Positions 47,401-55,155 of a DNA stretch of 64,000 nucleotides are shown here, in pieces. The stretch covers positions 62,001 to 126,000 of the forward strand of contig JACQXX010000028.1 in NCBI GenBank assembly GCA_016208495.1. The letters run 5' to 3'. Below the pieces are notes generated by a model. The model worked only from the letters and a program-made list of their open reading frames with translations, was not told where the DNA came from and made no database searches. This DNA comes from Acidobacteriota bacterium (GTDB lineage: Bacteria > Acidobacteriota > Blastocatellia > Chloracidobacteriales > Chloracidobacteriaceae). A program made the position numbers and the translations under genes. The stretch's first letter is position 1; every line of letters begins with the position of its first letter.

Positions 47401-47810
47401 TCAAACGGGCGATAAGCTTCTGACTTCAGGTCTGAATCAATAATTTCTTTGGCCCAGTTGGTGGCGTCGATTTCTACAAAAGAGACATTCAAATGTGGGT
47501 GGACGATCTGAATTGGTATTCCATTTTGAACACCAAACGTTGATCGCAACACTGGGTGGCGATCAATCAATTTTTGAAATGATTGACGGAGAGCTGTAGA
47601 GTTAACTGGAGAGGTAATACGTAGCGATGAAATGACGTGATAGGCACTGCTTTCTGGGGTTAGTTGGTGCAGAAACCACAAAGCACGTTGACCGTGTGAG
47701 AGGGAGTGGCTTTCCGGGCGAGGCTGATTTTTGATCTCAAGAAGTTTTTTTAAAAGTGCACGTCTTTGCTCTGTGGTCAGATTGGAAATATCTGGGAGAT
47801 CACTGCCCAT
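38484..47810 (-). CDS. Nonribosomal peptide synthetase, C-A-T-C-A-T-E-C
   Basis: A 3108-residue dimodular NRPS. The N-terminal docking-like helix (LTTEQRRALLKKLLEIK) precedes C1 (HHIVIDFWS near 163), A1 (about 500-1000, YTSGSTGLPKG near 650), T1 (LGGHSLL near 1052), C2 (HHIAADGWS near 1248), A2 (about 1565-2100), T2 (LGGDSLL near 2150), an epimerisation domain (HHLVVDAISW near 2340) and a terminal C domain (PHLLVDGWS near 2810; the first His is Pro, the catalytic His is kept). By hand alignment with GrsA, A2 reads about DVWFISLVDK, 7 of 10 positions as in the Ser code DVWHLSLIDK; A1 reads about DTEDFGGVTK, substrate not assigned. No thioesterase or reductase follows. Both A domains contain in-frame heptad repeats. 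It overlaps the PKS gene by 11 bp. Confidence 0.95.
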   Translation of the reverse strand: MGSDLPDISNLTTEQRRALLKKLLEIKNQPRPESHSLSHGQRALWFLHQLTPESSAYHVISSLRITSPVNSTALRQSFQKLIDRHPVLRSTFGVQNGIPIQIVHPHLNVSFVEIDATNWAKEIIDSDLKSEAYRPFDLSQGPILRVSLWRCSKLDYVLLTVLHHIVIDFWSLTILLDELRQLYKAEMTNIQVQLPEIQSTYAGFVQWQEQWLHSESGKNDWHYWKTQLAGDAPLLNLLTDKPRPQIQTYQGTKIETVVNKGLSERLKHFTLEAKTTPFVVLLTTFYILLHRYTQEDDIWVGSPFAGRTSTQFNRCVGYFVNPVVLRANCGGNPDFLTFLRQVQQTVFEALDHQNYPFPLLVEQLNPVRDPSRSPLFQCSFVFDRLPEQGLHHLSALISGKDQPPVDFGGLQIAPYPVEERIAQFDLSLAVVETQERFILSLEFNTDLFEKTTIERMALNYQTLLDSSLKAPTCLIDQLQLVSQNELDLLEKWNATQADYPRDVCLHQLIEAQIERTPDAIAVVFEDQSLTYGELNFQATQLAHSLQHQGVGPDVLVGICVERSLEMVIGLLAILKAGGAYVPLDPTYPQERLIFMIQDAQFPVIVTDNKSEAFLPAHQSEIVNINTFESSTFKHPEPGTQNPEPENLAYVIYTSGSTGLPKGVLITHQNIVNLCSAVQHLLKLSASDRFLQFASLNFDTAAEEIFSALTCGATVVLRTHKVVPSYAEFIEFIDRHRVTVIDPPTAYFSELARELVTSNTPLPVSLRIAFVGGEKASPVTSAQWQKLGQGRAPWINGYGPTEATVTCIAYAPPAWSPEMETWTELPIGRPMANVQAYILDRNLQLVPIGVPGELCIGGDGLARGYLNRPELTAEKFIPNPFSSDPTARLYRTGDLTRYLPDGNIEFLGRIDFQVKLRGFRIELGEIEVALGNHPFIKQALVVVREDRPGDKRLVAYLLAPEAQIPINNLRQYLSQRLPAYMLPAAFVILDSFPLTPNGKIDQRALPPPEGYQLDQSLPTSRMLNPFEEILAGIWREVLGDSPLYLHSHFFELGGHSLLATQVISRLRTVLQIELPVRSLFEAPTLEAFSQLVAHPQADFQASPPISRVLRDQHLPLSFAQQRLWFLDQLEPDSPMYNMPGVLRLSGPLDVEALAQSLNEIISRHEALRTTFAQVDGQPVQVIAPVGDQQLSITDLSSLSVPDQESEVQTLASQEAHQPFSLTAGPLIRFSVLRLAPDQHILLVTIHHIAADGWSLSVFLTELHTLYQAFLHHQPSPLPSLTIQYSDFAVWQRGWLTDERLRPQLDYWKQQLAGLESLNLPTDRPRPAIQSFRGARVKTLYSRELVDQLTQLSRQHHATLFMVLLAGFQTLLHRLSGQSDIAVGTPIAGRNQLETENLIGLFVNTLVLRADLSHNPTFLDLLAQVRQTTVDAFTHQDVPFEKLVEELHPERDLSRSPLFQVMFVMQNTPHLTFDFGDLQLELVESETRIAKFDLTCDVEESPQGLAITFEFNSDLFDQSTIDRFFSYYETLLTGAVSNPTLPVGHLPILTEAERHQLLVEWNATQADYPRDVCLHQLIEAQVERTPDAIAIVFEDQSLTYHELNSQANQLAHSLQHQGVGPDVLVGICVERSLEMVVGLLAILKAGGAYVPLDPEYPQDRLAYVIEDAQAPVVLTHSTLLDRLQSVSAQVFCFDRDWSTLSNFPVHNLASPVTETHLAYVIYTSGSTGKPKGAMNEHRGIVNRLCWMQDAYHLTPADRVLQKTPFSFDVSVWEFFWPLLTGAQLVVAQPGMHKDPAYLVEVIRQHHITTLHFVPSMLVAFLQAEQVETCTSIKRVICSGEALSLDLQQRFFDRLLCELHNLYGPTEAAVDVTFWECTPNSPLPFVPIGRPIANLQIFILDSFGQPTPIGVPGELHIGGIGVGRGYWNRPELTAEKFISGVRVQGSGFRDSEATEHDSIDGQAKESLEQGFRETSELSQAQGQTLNPEPRTLYRTGDLARFLPDGNIEYLGRLDHQVKIRGFRIELGEIEAALEDHPGIRQAVVMAREDRPGDKRLVTYVLPAGTTPSPADLRQHLGQRLPDYMIPATFVTLETFPLTTSGKVDRKLLPAPEYGVTSKVEFTAPQTLTETTLARIWCEVLGLTQVGVYDNFFALGGDSLLSIQVISKANQAGVQISPKQLFQFPTIAQLAQRSVTPQIATSEQGLVLGSGLLTPIQCWFFEQNLEDSHHWNQAILLSTKDKLKDEILQKALFRLLVQHDALRTRFFFEEGQWVQSYQQPDDNLPYIHIAFSDAPNELRKKKCDQALREAQASLNLSEGPLIRMIQLSFGETETDQLFIAIHHLVVDAISWRILLEDLETAYLQILQELPVQLPMKTTPVQHWAKQLRSYADSETLKQEQAYWLGLNWGSVGILPVNSQGINTEGSVAHISVSLNESETECLLRQLQPTFQVSVNEVLLSCLILTISEWTQSQTVFIDLESYGREDLFQNVDLSRTVGWFTSIYPLVIEVAPQTTMNAAIQHVKTTLSKVPNRGIGFGVLRYLSDPEVQVQFSQLPQAQISYNYLSQIDQTIGNSQLFNQLESIDGGFHSPRAQRKYLFDFSAAIQNKQLKIDWAYGTNVHHLGTVDHLTQLLMIKLRSIIDQLRSGSGQGSPHFENSFVQLSFEQQSWLLQRYHSAKAVFPLTAGQQAMLEHLKKTPNLSVYRLQNAIEVKGHFDTGKLKTAWQYVLQRHPIFSSVFVNQDEIGTLQLILGKQQDYWVELDWTNLPFEEQRAQFRSWLIQDRERRIDLDEAPLLRLSFIQTSSTTAWLVWTLPHLLVDGWSVSLVLNEVQIVYRALSQGKNPQLPTSPSYNTFWKWYQNQDLQPIQHFWRQVLSQVSQPTILPYTRKTLSKSEMGQQYSGYHFTISETQTQRLSQVARAAQITLSTLFQAAWALLLARHNDQPFITFGVTVSGRAIDLPKAEFIVGLLMNTVPLCTHLSKQQLVIEWIQALHTQLLEIQQVPHFPWGADCPSEYPSIQALKGLSVIRFQNYYRGEAKNPSTTDLEWAEEECYDVWHYPLSLSITPSQSVSIWATYDIAYFEPEAIIQVFREYMQILEKMQEGINSQLSTFL
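41844..42005. repeat. Heptad-bracketed element inside the NRPS A2 domain
   Basis: GGGTTCG/GGGTTCA units (41844-41871) and the inverted CCCTGAA array (41972-42005) enclose a core of about 100 bp. The element is read in frame, adding about 50 residues (GVRVQGSGF ... TLNPEPRT, residues about 1936-1989) between ELTAEKFIS and LYRTGDLAR, where A1 has only about 11 residues. Confidence 0.88.
45878..45918. repeat. GGGTTCC heptad array inside the NRPS A1 domain
   Basis: Four to five units of GGGTTCC/GGGTTCT in the coding sequence, read on the minus strand as HPEPGTQNPEPE just before NLAYVIYTSGSTG. The corresponding site in A2 (before ETHLAYVIYTSG) has no repeat. Confidence 0.85.
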
Positions 47811-50800
47811 GCGATGATCCTCCGCTGGTAAGCATTTGTTGTAAAAGGGCTTTAACTTGTTCGTCAGAAAGTTGATCTACTTTATCTAACAAATCATCCG
47901 TGGTTCCACGTGGAGATTGGCTGTGATTTAACGGTACTGGCGGCGAAACAGGTGGTTCTAAGGATATTGCCGTTATCTTCACGGTTGCTGGAGCCGGAGT
48001 TGCTGACAATGATTGATGTAGCGTTGTGGTCAGTGTGTTCAGTGATGCCTCTTGAAGAAATGAAGCTACTGGGAGCACGGCGCCCAAATCACTTTCAATC
48101 TGGCTGCGAAGTGTAACTGCCATCAAGGAGTCAAATCCAAGCGACATCAGCGAAGTAAACTGCTCAACCCGTGAGGGTTTAATTCCTAGAGTCTGTGCGA
48201 CTGCGGTTTGGAGATATTCTTCCAGCAGTTGCCTTCGATCATCAAGGGGCATTGTAAAATAAGTTTCCCGTTTCAAACCCAGGCGGACTGTTGTCTGGCT
48301 GGGAGGTGGGGCCGGTTGGTTGGTTGGTTCAGTAATGTAATTAAGCAGTGGAGAGGTCATCAGGGACGGGAAAAGCTGTTTCAGTTGCCCCCAATCAAAT
48401 CGAGCTCCAATCAAAGTCGGAACCTGGGAATCCAGGTTATAGTGGAGGATTTGCAATCCCGTAGCAGGTGACAGAAGGTTAATTCCTGAGGCTGGGTTTT
48501 TGCCGGCTGCTGTGTTCCGGGCTGCCATTCCAACCTCTGCCCACGGCCCCCAATTGATGGTACTGGCCTTGTATCCATTTTGACGTAACCAGTGAACAAT
48601 CGCATCTTGAAAGGTATTGCCAGCAGCATAATTGGCTTGCCCGGGTGAGCCCAGGACTGATGCCAGCGAACTAAAGTTAACAAAGAAGTCCAGTTCCTCT
48701 GGGGAAAATGCATTGGCCAGATGCCATGTGCCAAGGATCTTAACCCTTGTGACAGACAACAATGCTTCCCGGTTCAAATTGTAGAGTGATTGATCTTCAA
48801 GCACACCAGCAGCATGAATCACGCCTCGAATTGGCGGCCAGCCTTCATCGGCATAGGTTTGAAGAAACTGTCCGAGTTGTTCAGCACTTGAAACATCAAG
48901 CGCGATTGTTTGAACATTGACTCCTAAAGCTTCAAGATCACGGATGGCTGCAATTTGTTGTTTTTGGAGAGAATCCTCTGGGTACGCTTTCCATTCATTT
49001 CGGGCTGGAAGAGGCGTCCGACTGGTCAAAATCAGGCGCCGGGCACCCTGTTGCGCCATCCACTGAGCCACAATCAATCCAAGTCCGCCAAGTCCCCCTG
49101 TGATGAGATAGCTTGCATTGGTTCGCCAGACCAGCGACGGGTGAAGGGTGAGGTTCTGTGTGACCTTAACGAGCCGAAGCCCATAGATGCCATCTTTTCG
49201 AAAAGCAAGCTGATCCTCACCCATCAAGTTGAGGATGGCTGTTCGTGTAGAGTGAACGGACTCCTCAGTCGTGAAGTGGGTGTCTAGATCAAACATCCCT
49301 CCCCAGTACTGAGGCATTTCACGAGACAAGGTGCGCCCAAATCCCCAAACTGGTGACTGGAGTAATCCATCTAAAGTTGGATCATTGGATACATTTTGGA
49401 CCCCCTGAGTCCCAATCCAAAAAAGAGGTGGGGTTATAAATTGCTGGGCAAATACTTCCTGTAACGTGAAGAGGATGCCTGTGCAGGTGACATCGACAGT
49501 TGTTTCAAAAGTTGAATCGGCGAATTGTTCAATGGTAGGTGCATTAAGTGGCCATAAGTACAACACACGGCTGGGAATAGCTCCGGTTTGATGAAGCCAA
49601 TCGAACAATTGCCGAAATTGATCTCGACTGGCTGGGTTAAGTCGAACCTGGTTGGAATCACTGATCTCAAAATCAGATCCTGGATGCACCACAAAGCATG
49701 TGGCTCCACTGGCAGTTAATGATTGTGCCAAGCTGTCGCCGATTCCAGAGAGATCACTAAAAATAAGCCAGTTCCCAGTTGATTCCGCAGTTGTGCTTGA
49801 TACCTCAATTTGTTTCCAAATAAGTTGGTGAAGCCAGCCGTCCAGTGAGTCTGAAGGTGTTTCTTTGATAGAAGGAATCAATGGCTTTGAATTCAACTCT
49901 TGATTCCATTGGACATCAATCCAGCACCGTTCACGTTGCCACGGATAGCTGGGCAGTTTTATTCGGTGACCAGATGTTCCATAGAGTCCTGACCAGTTAA
50001 CATTGCATCCTTTTGCATAAAGAGTTGCTAGGCTAGAGCACAAACTCAAAAACCCATTTTCACCTCGTCTTAAGGAAGAAAGAATCACAGTATCAAGTTT
50101 TTGAGATTGGAAGCATTCGCGAATGGCTGGGCTTAACACTGCATGCGGCCCCAGTTCCAGAAAAACCTCATATTTTTCCGGTGCCATGGTTTCGATGGCC
50201 TGGGTAAAGCACACTGGTTCGCGCAAATTCCGTCCCCAATAGGCTGGTGAAAAGTCGCCGAAGGTAGGAGGTTTGCCAGTTACCGTTGAAAAAATTGGTA
50301 TCGCTGCATTGTGTGGGGTCAGGCCATAAAGCGTTCCAGCCAGTTCGTGTTGCAGAAAGTCAAGTTGTGGGCTGTGGAACGCATAGTTTTGGGTAATTAC
50401 CCGGGCAAAGATGCCGCGCGACTGCAGGTGTTCGACAAGGGCTTCAACCGATTTGGGATCGCCAGAAACAGTAAGTGATGTTGGACTGTTTTCAGCGGCT
50501 ACTGACAGGGTTGGGAACAGCTTGAGCAGTTCCTGAAATTCGGTTTCTGAAATGGCCGCCGCTGCGGTTTTTCCTTTTCCAGCCGCCTTTTCCATAATCC
50601 GACCACGATGGAAAATCACATGGAGCGCATCCTGGAGTGTCAGGACTCCGGCCACGTGGGCCGCCGCAACTTCGCCCATGCTATGTCCGACAACCGCATC
50701 CGGGACAATCCCAACCTGTTTCCAAAATGCGGCCAGCGCAACTTGAAGGCTAAAGATCGTCGGCTGGGCAATATCAGTTCGACTGAGTCTCGAATGGGCC

Positions 50801-53800
50801 GCATGGGCCTGCAACTCCTCAAACACCGACCAGCCACCATACCCTTGCAGGTATTCGTCACATTGTTTGAGCACCTTACGGAATGGGGTGCTGGCATCAA
50901 TCAAATCCACGCCCATTCCGGCCCATTGATTTCCCTGACCGGAAAAAACAAAGGCTACCTTTGGCGTTTGGCCTGGAATTTTACGCCCAACGGCCAGCCC
51001 ATACGTGGTTTCACCCGCCAGAAACACCCCCAGTTTTTCAATCAGCTGGTCACGCGATGAACCAACCACGGCCAGCCGATATTCATAATGATCACGCCGG
51101 AAACTGGCTGTCCGGCAAAAGTCATAGAGATTGAGATTGGGCTGAGCAACCAGATGCGCCTGGAATCGTTCGGCCAGGAGAGTCAGTGCTTCTGGTGTAC
51201 GGGCTGAAATTGGAAGCAGGTACGCTGTTTGGGGGCGAGATTCTGCCTGGTTTTGGAAGTTTGAAATCGGCGGAATTCCTTCGAGGACAGCATGGGCGTT
51301 GGTACCACCAAAGCCAAATGAATTAACCCCAGCTAGCATTGGCCCGTCAGTTCGTGGCCAGGGTGATAATTGTGTTTGAACATAAAGTGGCAGGCGAGAA
51401 AAAGGAATGTAAGGATTCGGGTTGTCAAAATGTAGGCTGGGTGGGATGGTTCGATTTTTTAATGCCAGTGCTACTTTGATCAATCCAGCAATCCCCGCTG
51501 CTGGCTCAAGATGACCAATATTGGTTTTTACCGAGCCAATGGCGCATTTGCTGCCAGGTCCCCGATCTTGTGAAAGTACTTTGCCCAGCGCTTTAACCTC
51601 AATTGGATCTCCAAGCGATGTTCCAGTACCATGGGCTTCAATATACTGCACCTGACTTGGGGAAATCATGGCACGAGCGTAAGCTTCTTGTAATACAGCT
51701 TCCTGGGCATGCTGGCTGGGTGCTGTCAGTCCGTTACTTCGCCCATCCTGGTTAACTGCGCTCCCTCGAATAACTGCATAAATGGAGTCATTATCGGTTA
51801 AGGCTTTAGAAAGAGGTTTCAAGACTACAAGCCCAGCTCCTTCACCGCGTACATACCCATTTGCACGAGCGTCAAAGGTCCAACAGTGACCGTCAGGCGA
51901 AAGGAAACTGGAGGCGATCAGATTTTCCGTGACTTCATGAGAGAGTAATAAGTTGACACCCCCAGCGAGCGCCAGGACAGATTCACCCTGGCGGAGGCTT
52001 TGACAAGCCTGGTGGATTGCAACTAATGATGAGGAGCATGCTGTATCGATTGAGATGCTTGGACCGAGAAAATTGAAAACGTAGGAAATCCGATTGGAGA
52101 CAATTGATAGAGAACTCCCTACTGCCGTATACGGTGTTCGGCAATGAGGCGAACTAACTTGAATACGCCCATAATCTCCGACTCCCAATCCAACAAATAC
52201 TCCGACTTTGCTCCCACTTAAACGTTGGGGCGCAAGTCCGGCATCGTCGAGCGCTTCCCAGGTGACTTCGAGCAGCAGCCGTTGTTGCGGATCCATATGC
52301 TCGGCTTCGCGGCGGGAAATCCCAAAAAACCCGTAGTCAAACAGGTCAATGTCATCCAGAAAGCTGCCCCAGTAGGTCTTGCTCGGATCGGTCGGGTAAA
52401 AACCGCTCTTTCCTCGGCGTTCCGCTGGGACTTCGCGGATCATATCTACGCCGTCGCACAGCAGTTGCCAGAACGCTTCGGGGCTGTTCGCACCTGGAAA
52501 ACGACAGCCGATGCCGATGATGGCAATTGGTTCTTCGGCTTTGTTCTGCCCGGCAAAGAAGTGCGAAATCAATTCGATTGAATCCTGTCCTCCGGCGAGA
52601 TGCCGCGAGAGGGCATAAATTGAAGGATAGGTATAAAACAGCGTCGGCGAGAGTTTGCGTCCCAGCCATTGCTCAAAGTCTCCGGTCAGGCTGACGACAT
52701 CCCTCGATGCAAGACCAAACCGCGAAAACTCATCGTGGACGTTGATTCGGGTGGCGGGGATCCGGGCATAGCGCGCCAGTTGATCAATCAACCAGACCTG
52801 AATTTCCTCCGCGTTCGGAGTTTTTTTGAGTGGCGTCAACACCGGGCTGGACGAATCTTCGTTCAGCCCAAGCGATGGCGTTTCAGTTGGCAGAAACTCA
52901 AGCATCCGGTTTTGAAAAGCCTGCCGACAGGCTTGCCGCTGGATTTTCCCGCTTGATGTTTTAAGAATCGTGCCCGGTTTGATCAAATCAATCGTGTAGA
53001 CGTGAACATCGTGAAATTCGGCCACCGCTTGCCGAATCGCCGCCTGGATGGTGCGCACATCGGCGGCACTCGGGTCTTTAAGTTCGGCTGAGGGTTTGCG
53101 TTCGCCGCCGCGAGCACGTTCGCGGCGTTCAATTTCAGCCACCACCACCAGATGTTCGCCATCGGCGGAGTCAACCGAAAACGCAGCCGTACAGCCGGGA
53201 CGAATTGCCGGATGGCTCTGTTCGACGGTCAATTCAATGTCATGTGGGTACAGATTTCGACCATCAATGATGATCATGTCCTTGAGGCGTCCGGCGATGA
53301 AGAGCACCCCGTCACGCATAAACCCAAGGTCACCAGTTCGCAGGAAAGGTCCTTCGCCGGTATCGGCCAGATAGGCGCCGAAGGTGTGTTCGGTTTCTTC
53401 TTCACGTCGCCAGTATCCAACCGCCACGCCGGGGCCGGAGACCCAAATTTCCCCAACTTCATCGGTTGCGCAGGCGGTCAGCGAATCGGGATTCACAATC
53501 ACCACCCGAACACCGGATGGCTCAACGGTCGGTCGTCCACAACCTGCCAGTACCCGAACGTTGTCCTGACGGGAGGGAGGGACTTCGATAACTTTGTGTT
53601 GTTCAAGTGCTTGGGCATCCACCGTGCAAAAGACCGGCTCGTCTTCGCGCCGGGTGGCTGATACTTTCAGCGTGGCTTCGGCCAGGCCAAACCCTGGGGA
53701 GAACGTTTTCCAGCGAAAGCCGCAGCCTTCAAACGCTTTGGTAAAGCGTTCCATCGTCTCGCGGCGAACGGGTTCGGCGGCATTGAGTGCGGCTTTCCAG

Positions 53801-54684
53801 CAACTCAGATCAAGTGCGGCGCGCTGTTCGGGGGAAATTTTGCGAACACAGAGGTCAAAGGCAAAGTTCGGGCCGGCGCTGTACGAAGCACGATATTTTG
53901 AAATAGCCTGCAGCCAGCGCAAGGGGCGTTGCAAAAACGCCACTGGCGACATCAGCACTGACTGATATCCGGTGTAAATTGGCTGGATAATGCCGTCCAT
54001 CAATCCCAAATCATGAAAATTGGGCATCCAGGTGACGGTGACCGTGTCTGGGGTATGTTCCCATCCGTCACGGTAATAGGCCGCATTGCAGAGCATATTT
54101 CGATGCGTGACCATCACCCCTTTGGGAATCGAGGTTGAACCGGAGGTGTATTGCAGAAAGGCGAGTGAATCAGGGGTAATATCTGGGGGCTGCCAGGTTT
54201 CGGCGGCGGCATCTGGAATCTCATCGGTGACGATCCACTCCATGCGGGCCAGGTCAGGGGCCTGATCAAAGAGCATCTCCGCCATGGAATACACCTGACG
54301 GGTGGTCATCACAAATTTAGCTTTGGCATCAGCCGCAATGGCCTGTAGACGGGGAAGGGTTCGATTGACTCGTTGCGGATGTGGTGGATAGGCCGGCACC
54401 CCAATCACTCCACCATACAGACATCCAAAAAACGCGGTGGCAAAGTCGAGGCTGGCTGGATAGAGCAGGAGCGCTGATTCGCCTGCGGCCTGTTTTTGTT
54501 GCAAGGTAGCGGCAATCGCCCGCGCTCGTCGGTCAACTTCGGTAAAGGTCAACTGGGCGGCTTCGACTTCGCCATCCGCCAGGTAAAGATAGACTCGTTT
54601 ATCAGCGAACTCAGTCGCCCGCCGGGTGAGCAATTCAACCACGGTAGAAGGCTCAACTGGAGGCTCAGTAACAAGATTGGTCAT
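47800..54684 (-). CDS. FAAL-PKS hybrid: fatty acyl-AMP ligase-ACP-KS-AT-KR-ACP
   Basis: A 2294-residue loading and extension enzyme. Residues 1-595 are a fatty acyl-AMP ligase (YTSGSTSIPKGVMVTH near 180; FAAL features GPNFAFDLC and GRLKDMIIIDGRNLYPHDIE). ACP1 has its Ser in FGLASRD (near 660). The KS (about 715-1140) has intact DTACSSS, EAHGTGT and KTNIGHLE. The AT (about 1245-1540) has GHSMGE and YAFH, the Phe favouring malonyl-CoA. The KR has GGLGGLG near 1862, SS and QANYAAGN near 2015; its LED motif resembles the LDD of B-type KRs. There is no DH or ER. ACP2 has GFDSL near 2185. A C-terminal docking-like tail (LDKVDQLSDEQVKALLQQML) fits the NRPS N-terminus. Expected intermediate: a 3-hydroxy fatty acyl thioester two carbons longer than the starter. 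Confidence 0.96.
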   Translation of the reverse strand: MTNLVTEPPVEPSTVVELLTRRATEFADKRVYLYLADGEVEAAQLTFTEVDRRARAIAATLQQKQAAGESALLLYPASLDFATAFFGCLYGGVIGVPAYPPHPQRVNRTLPRLQAIAADAKAKFVMTTRQVYSMAEMLFDQAPDLARMEWIVTDEIPDAAAETWQPPDITPDSLAFLQYTSGSTSIPKGVMVTHRNMLCNAAYYRDGWEHTPDTVTVTWMPNFHDLGLMDGIIQPIYTGYQSVLMSPVAFLQRPLRWLQAISKYRASYSAGPNFAFDLCVRKISPEQRAALDLSCWKAALNAAEPVRRETMERFTKAFEGCGFRWKTFSPGFGLAEATLKVSATRREDEPVFCTVDAQALEQHKVIEVPPSRQDNVRVLAGCGRPTVEPSGVRVVIVNPDSLTACATDEVGEIWVSGPGVAVGYWRREEETEHTFGAYLADTGEGPFLRTGDLGFMRDGVLFIAGRLKDMIIIDGRNLYPHDIELTVEQSHPAIRPGCTAAFSVDSADGEHLVVVAEIERRERARGGERKPSAELKDPSAADVRTIQAAIRQAVAEFHDVHVYTIDLIKPGTILKTSSGKIQRQACRQAFQNRMLEFLPTETPSLGLNEDSSSPVLTPLKKTPNAEEIQVWLIDQLARYARIPATRINVHDEFSRFGLASRDVVSLTGDFEQWLGRKLSPTLFYTYPSIYALSRHLAGGQDSIELISHFFAGQNKAEEPIAIIGIGCRFPGANSPEAFWQLLCDGVDMIREVPAERRGKSGFYPTDPSKTYWGSFLDDIDLFDYGFFGISRREAEHMDPQQRLLLEVTWEALDDAGLAPQRLSGSKVGVFVGLGVGDYGRIQVSSPHCRTPYTAVGSSLSIVSNRISYVFNFLGPSISIDTACSSSLVAIHQACQSLRQGESVLALAGGVNLLLSHEVTENLIASSFLSPDGHCWTFDARANGYVRGEGAGLVVLKPLSKALTDNDSIYAVIRGSAVNQDGRSNGLTAPSQHAQEAVLQEAYARAMISPSQVQYIEAHGTGTSLGDPIEVKALGKVLSQDRGPGSKCAIGSVKTNIGHLEPAAGIAGLIKVALALKNRTIPPSLHFDNPNPYIPFSRLPLYVQTQLSPWPRTDGPMLAGVNSFGFGGTNAHAVLEGIPPISNFQNQAESRPQTAYLLPISARTPEALTLLAERFQAHLVAQPNLNLYDFCRTASFRRDHYEYRLAVVGSSRDQLIEKLGVFLAGETTYGLAVGRKIPGQTPKVAFVFSGQGNQWAGMGVDLIDASTPFRKVLKQCDEYLQGYGGWSVFEELQAHAAHSRLSRTDIAQPTIFSLQVALAAFWKQVGIVPDAVVGHSMGEVAAAHVAGVLTLQDALHVIFHRGRIMEKAAGKGKTAAAAISETEFQELLKLFPTLSVAAENSPTSLTVSGDPKSVEALVEHLQSRGIFARVITQNYAFHSPQLDFLQHELAGTLYGLTPHNAAIPIFSTVTGKPPTFGDFSPAYWGRNLREPVCFTQAIETMAPEKYEVFLELGPHAVLSPAIRECFQSQKLDTVILSSLRRGENGFLSLCSSLATLYAKGCNVNWSGLYGTSGHRIKLPSYPWQRERCWIDVQWNQELNSKPLIPSIKETPSDSLDGWLHQLIWKQIEVSSTTAESTGNWLIFSDLSGIGDSLAQSLTASGATCFVVHPGSDFEISDSNQVRLNPASRDQFRQLFDWLHQTGAIPSRVLYLWPLNAPTIEQFADSTFETTVDVTCTGILFTLQEVFAQQFITPPLFWIGTQGVQNVSNDPTLDGLLQSPVWGFGRTLSREMPQYWGGMFDLDTHFTTEESVHSTRTAILNLMGEDQLAFRKDGIYGLRLVKVTQNLTLHPSLVWRTNASYLITGGLGGLGLIVAQWMAQQGARRLILTSRTPLPARNEWKAYPEDSLQKQQIAAIRDLEALGVNVQTIALDVSSAEQLGQFLQTYADEGWPPIRGVIHAAGVLEDQSLYNLNREALLSVTRVKILGTWHLANAFSPEELDFFVNFSSLASVLGSPGQANYAAGNTFQDAIVHWLRQNGYKASTINWGPWAEVGMAARNTAAGKNPASGINLLSPATGLQILHYNLDSQVPTLIGARFDWGQLKQLFPSLMTSPLLNYITEPTNQPAPPPSQTTVRLGLKRETYFTMPLDDRRQLLEEYLQTAVAQTLGIKPSRVEQFTSLMSLGFDSLMAVTLRSQIESDLGAVLPVASFLQEASLNTLTTTLHQSLSATPAPATVKITAISLEPPVSPPVPLNHSQSPRGTTDDLLDKVDQLSDEQVKALLQQMLTSGGSSHGQ

Positions 54685-55155
54685 CGTGGTTTACCTGCAG
54701 TGATGCGCACAGAAAAGTGGTATGTGCCGCAGAAGAATTGACCTTGAAGTTGTGAAGGGGGATCTGGTTTTCTAAGGAGTAGAAGTTGACGCGGGCTATT
54801 CTAGTCAAAGAAGTGGATAAAAAAAACCCCGAAAGACGCTACATTTTGAGGTTCTCTGCCTCCGGTTCAGCCGAAGGGTGACAGAATGGAGAATGGAGAA
54901 TGAAGAATGACAAGAGGACAAGGGGAAGCTTGCCGCGCGCTCAAAATTTGAATGGTGATTGAAAAATGAGGTTGATGAATCCCCGAAGGGGATACTTATA
55001 TCAGCCGTGGGTCAGCGTCAGCGCCACCCACGGAAGAATGGAGAATGGAGAATGGAGAATGGAGAATGGAGAATGGAGAATGGGCCGGTGACCGTGGGCT
55101 TCGCATCACGGCTATTCCACATCAGCCCCTTATTTCGCCTTATTTCACTACTTCA
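54685..55155. repeat. Intergenic region with GAATGGA arrays and short palindromes
   Basis: GAATGGA units occur at 54884-54905 and, seven in a row, at about 55034-55083. Between them are a hairpin ATCCCCGAAGGGGAT near 54978 and the inverted pair CCGTGGGT / ACCCACGG (54998-55033). After the array, CCGTGGGCTTCGCATCACGG (near 55092) recurs almost exactly near 63801. No gene is supported; the first 140 bp presumably hold the promoter of the PKS-NRPS operon, though I see no convincing hexamers. Confidence 0.75.

Noticed and set aside
54496-54741. Alternative gene start region or leader peptide upstream of the PKS
   Set aside because: Frame runs antisense to the FAAL domain and has no independent support.
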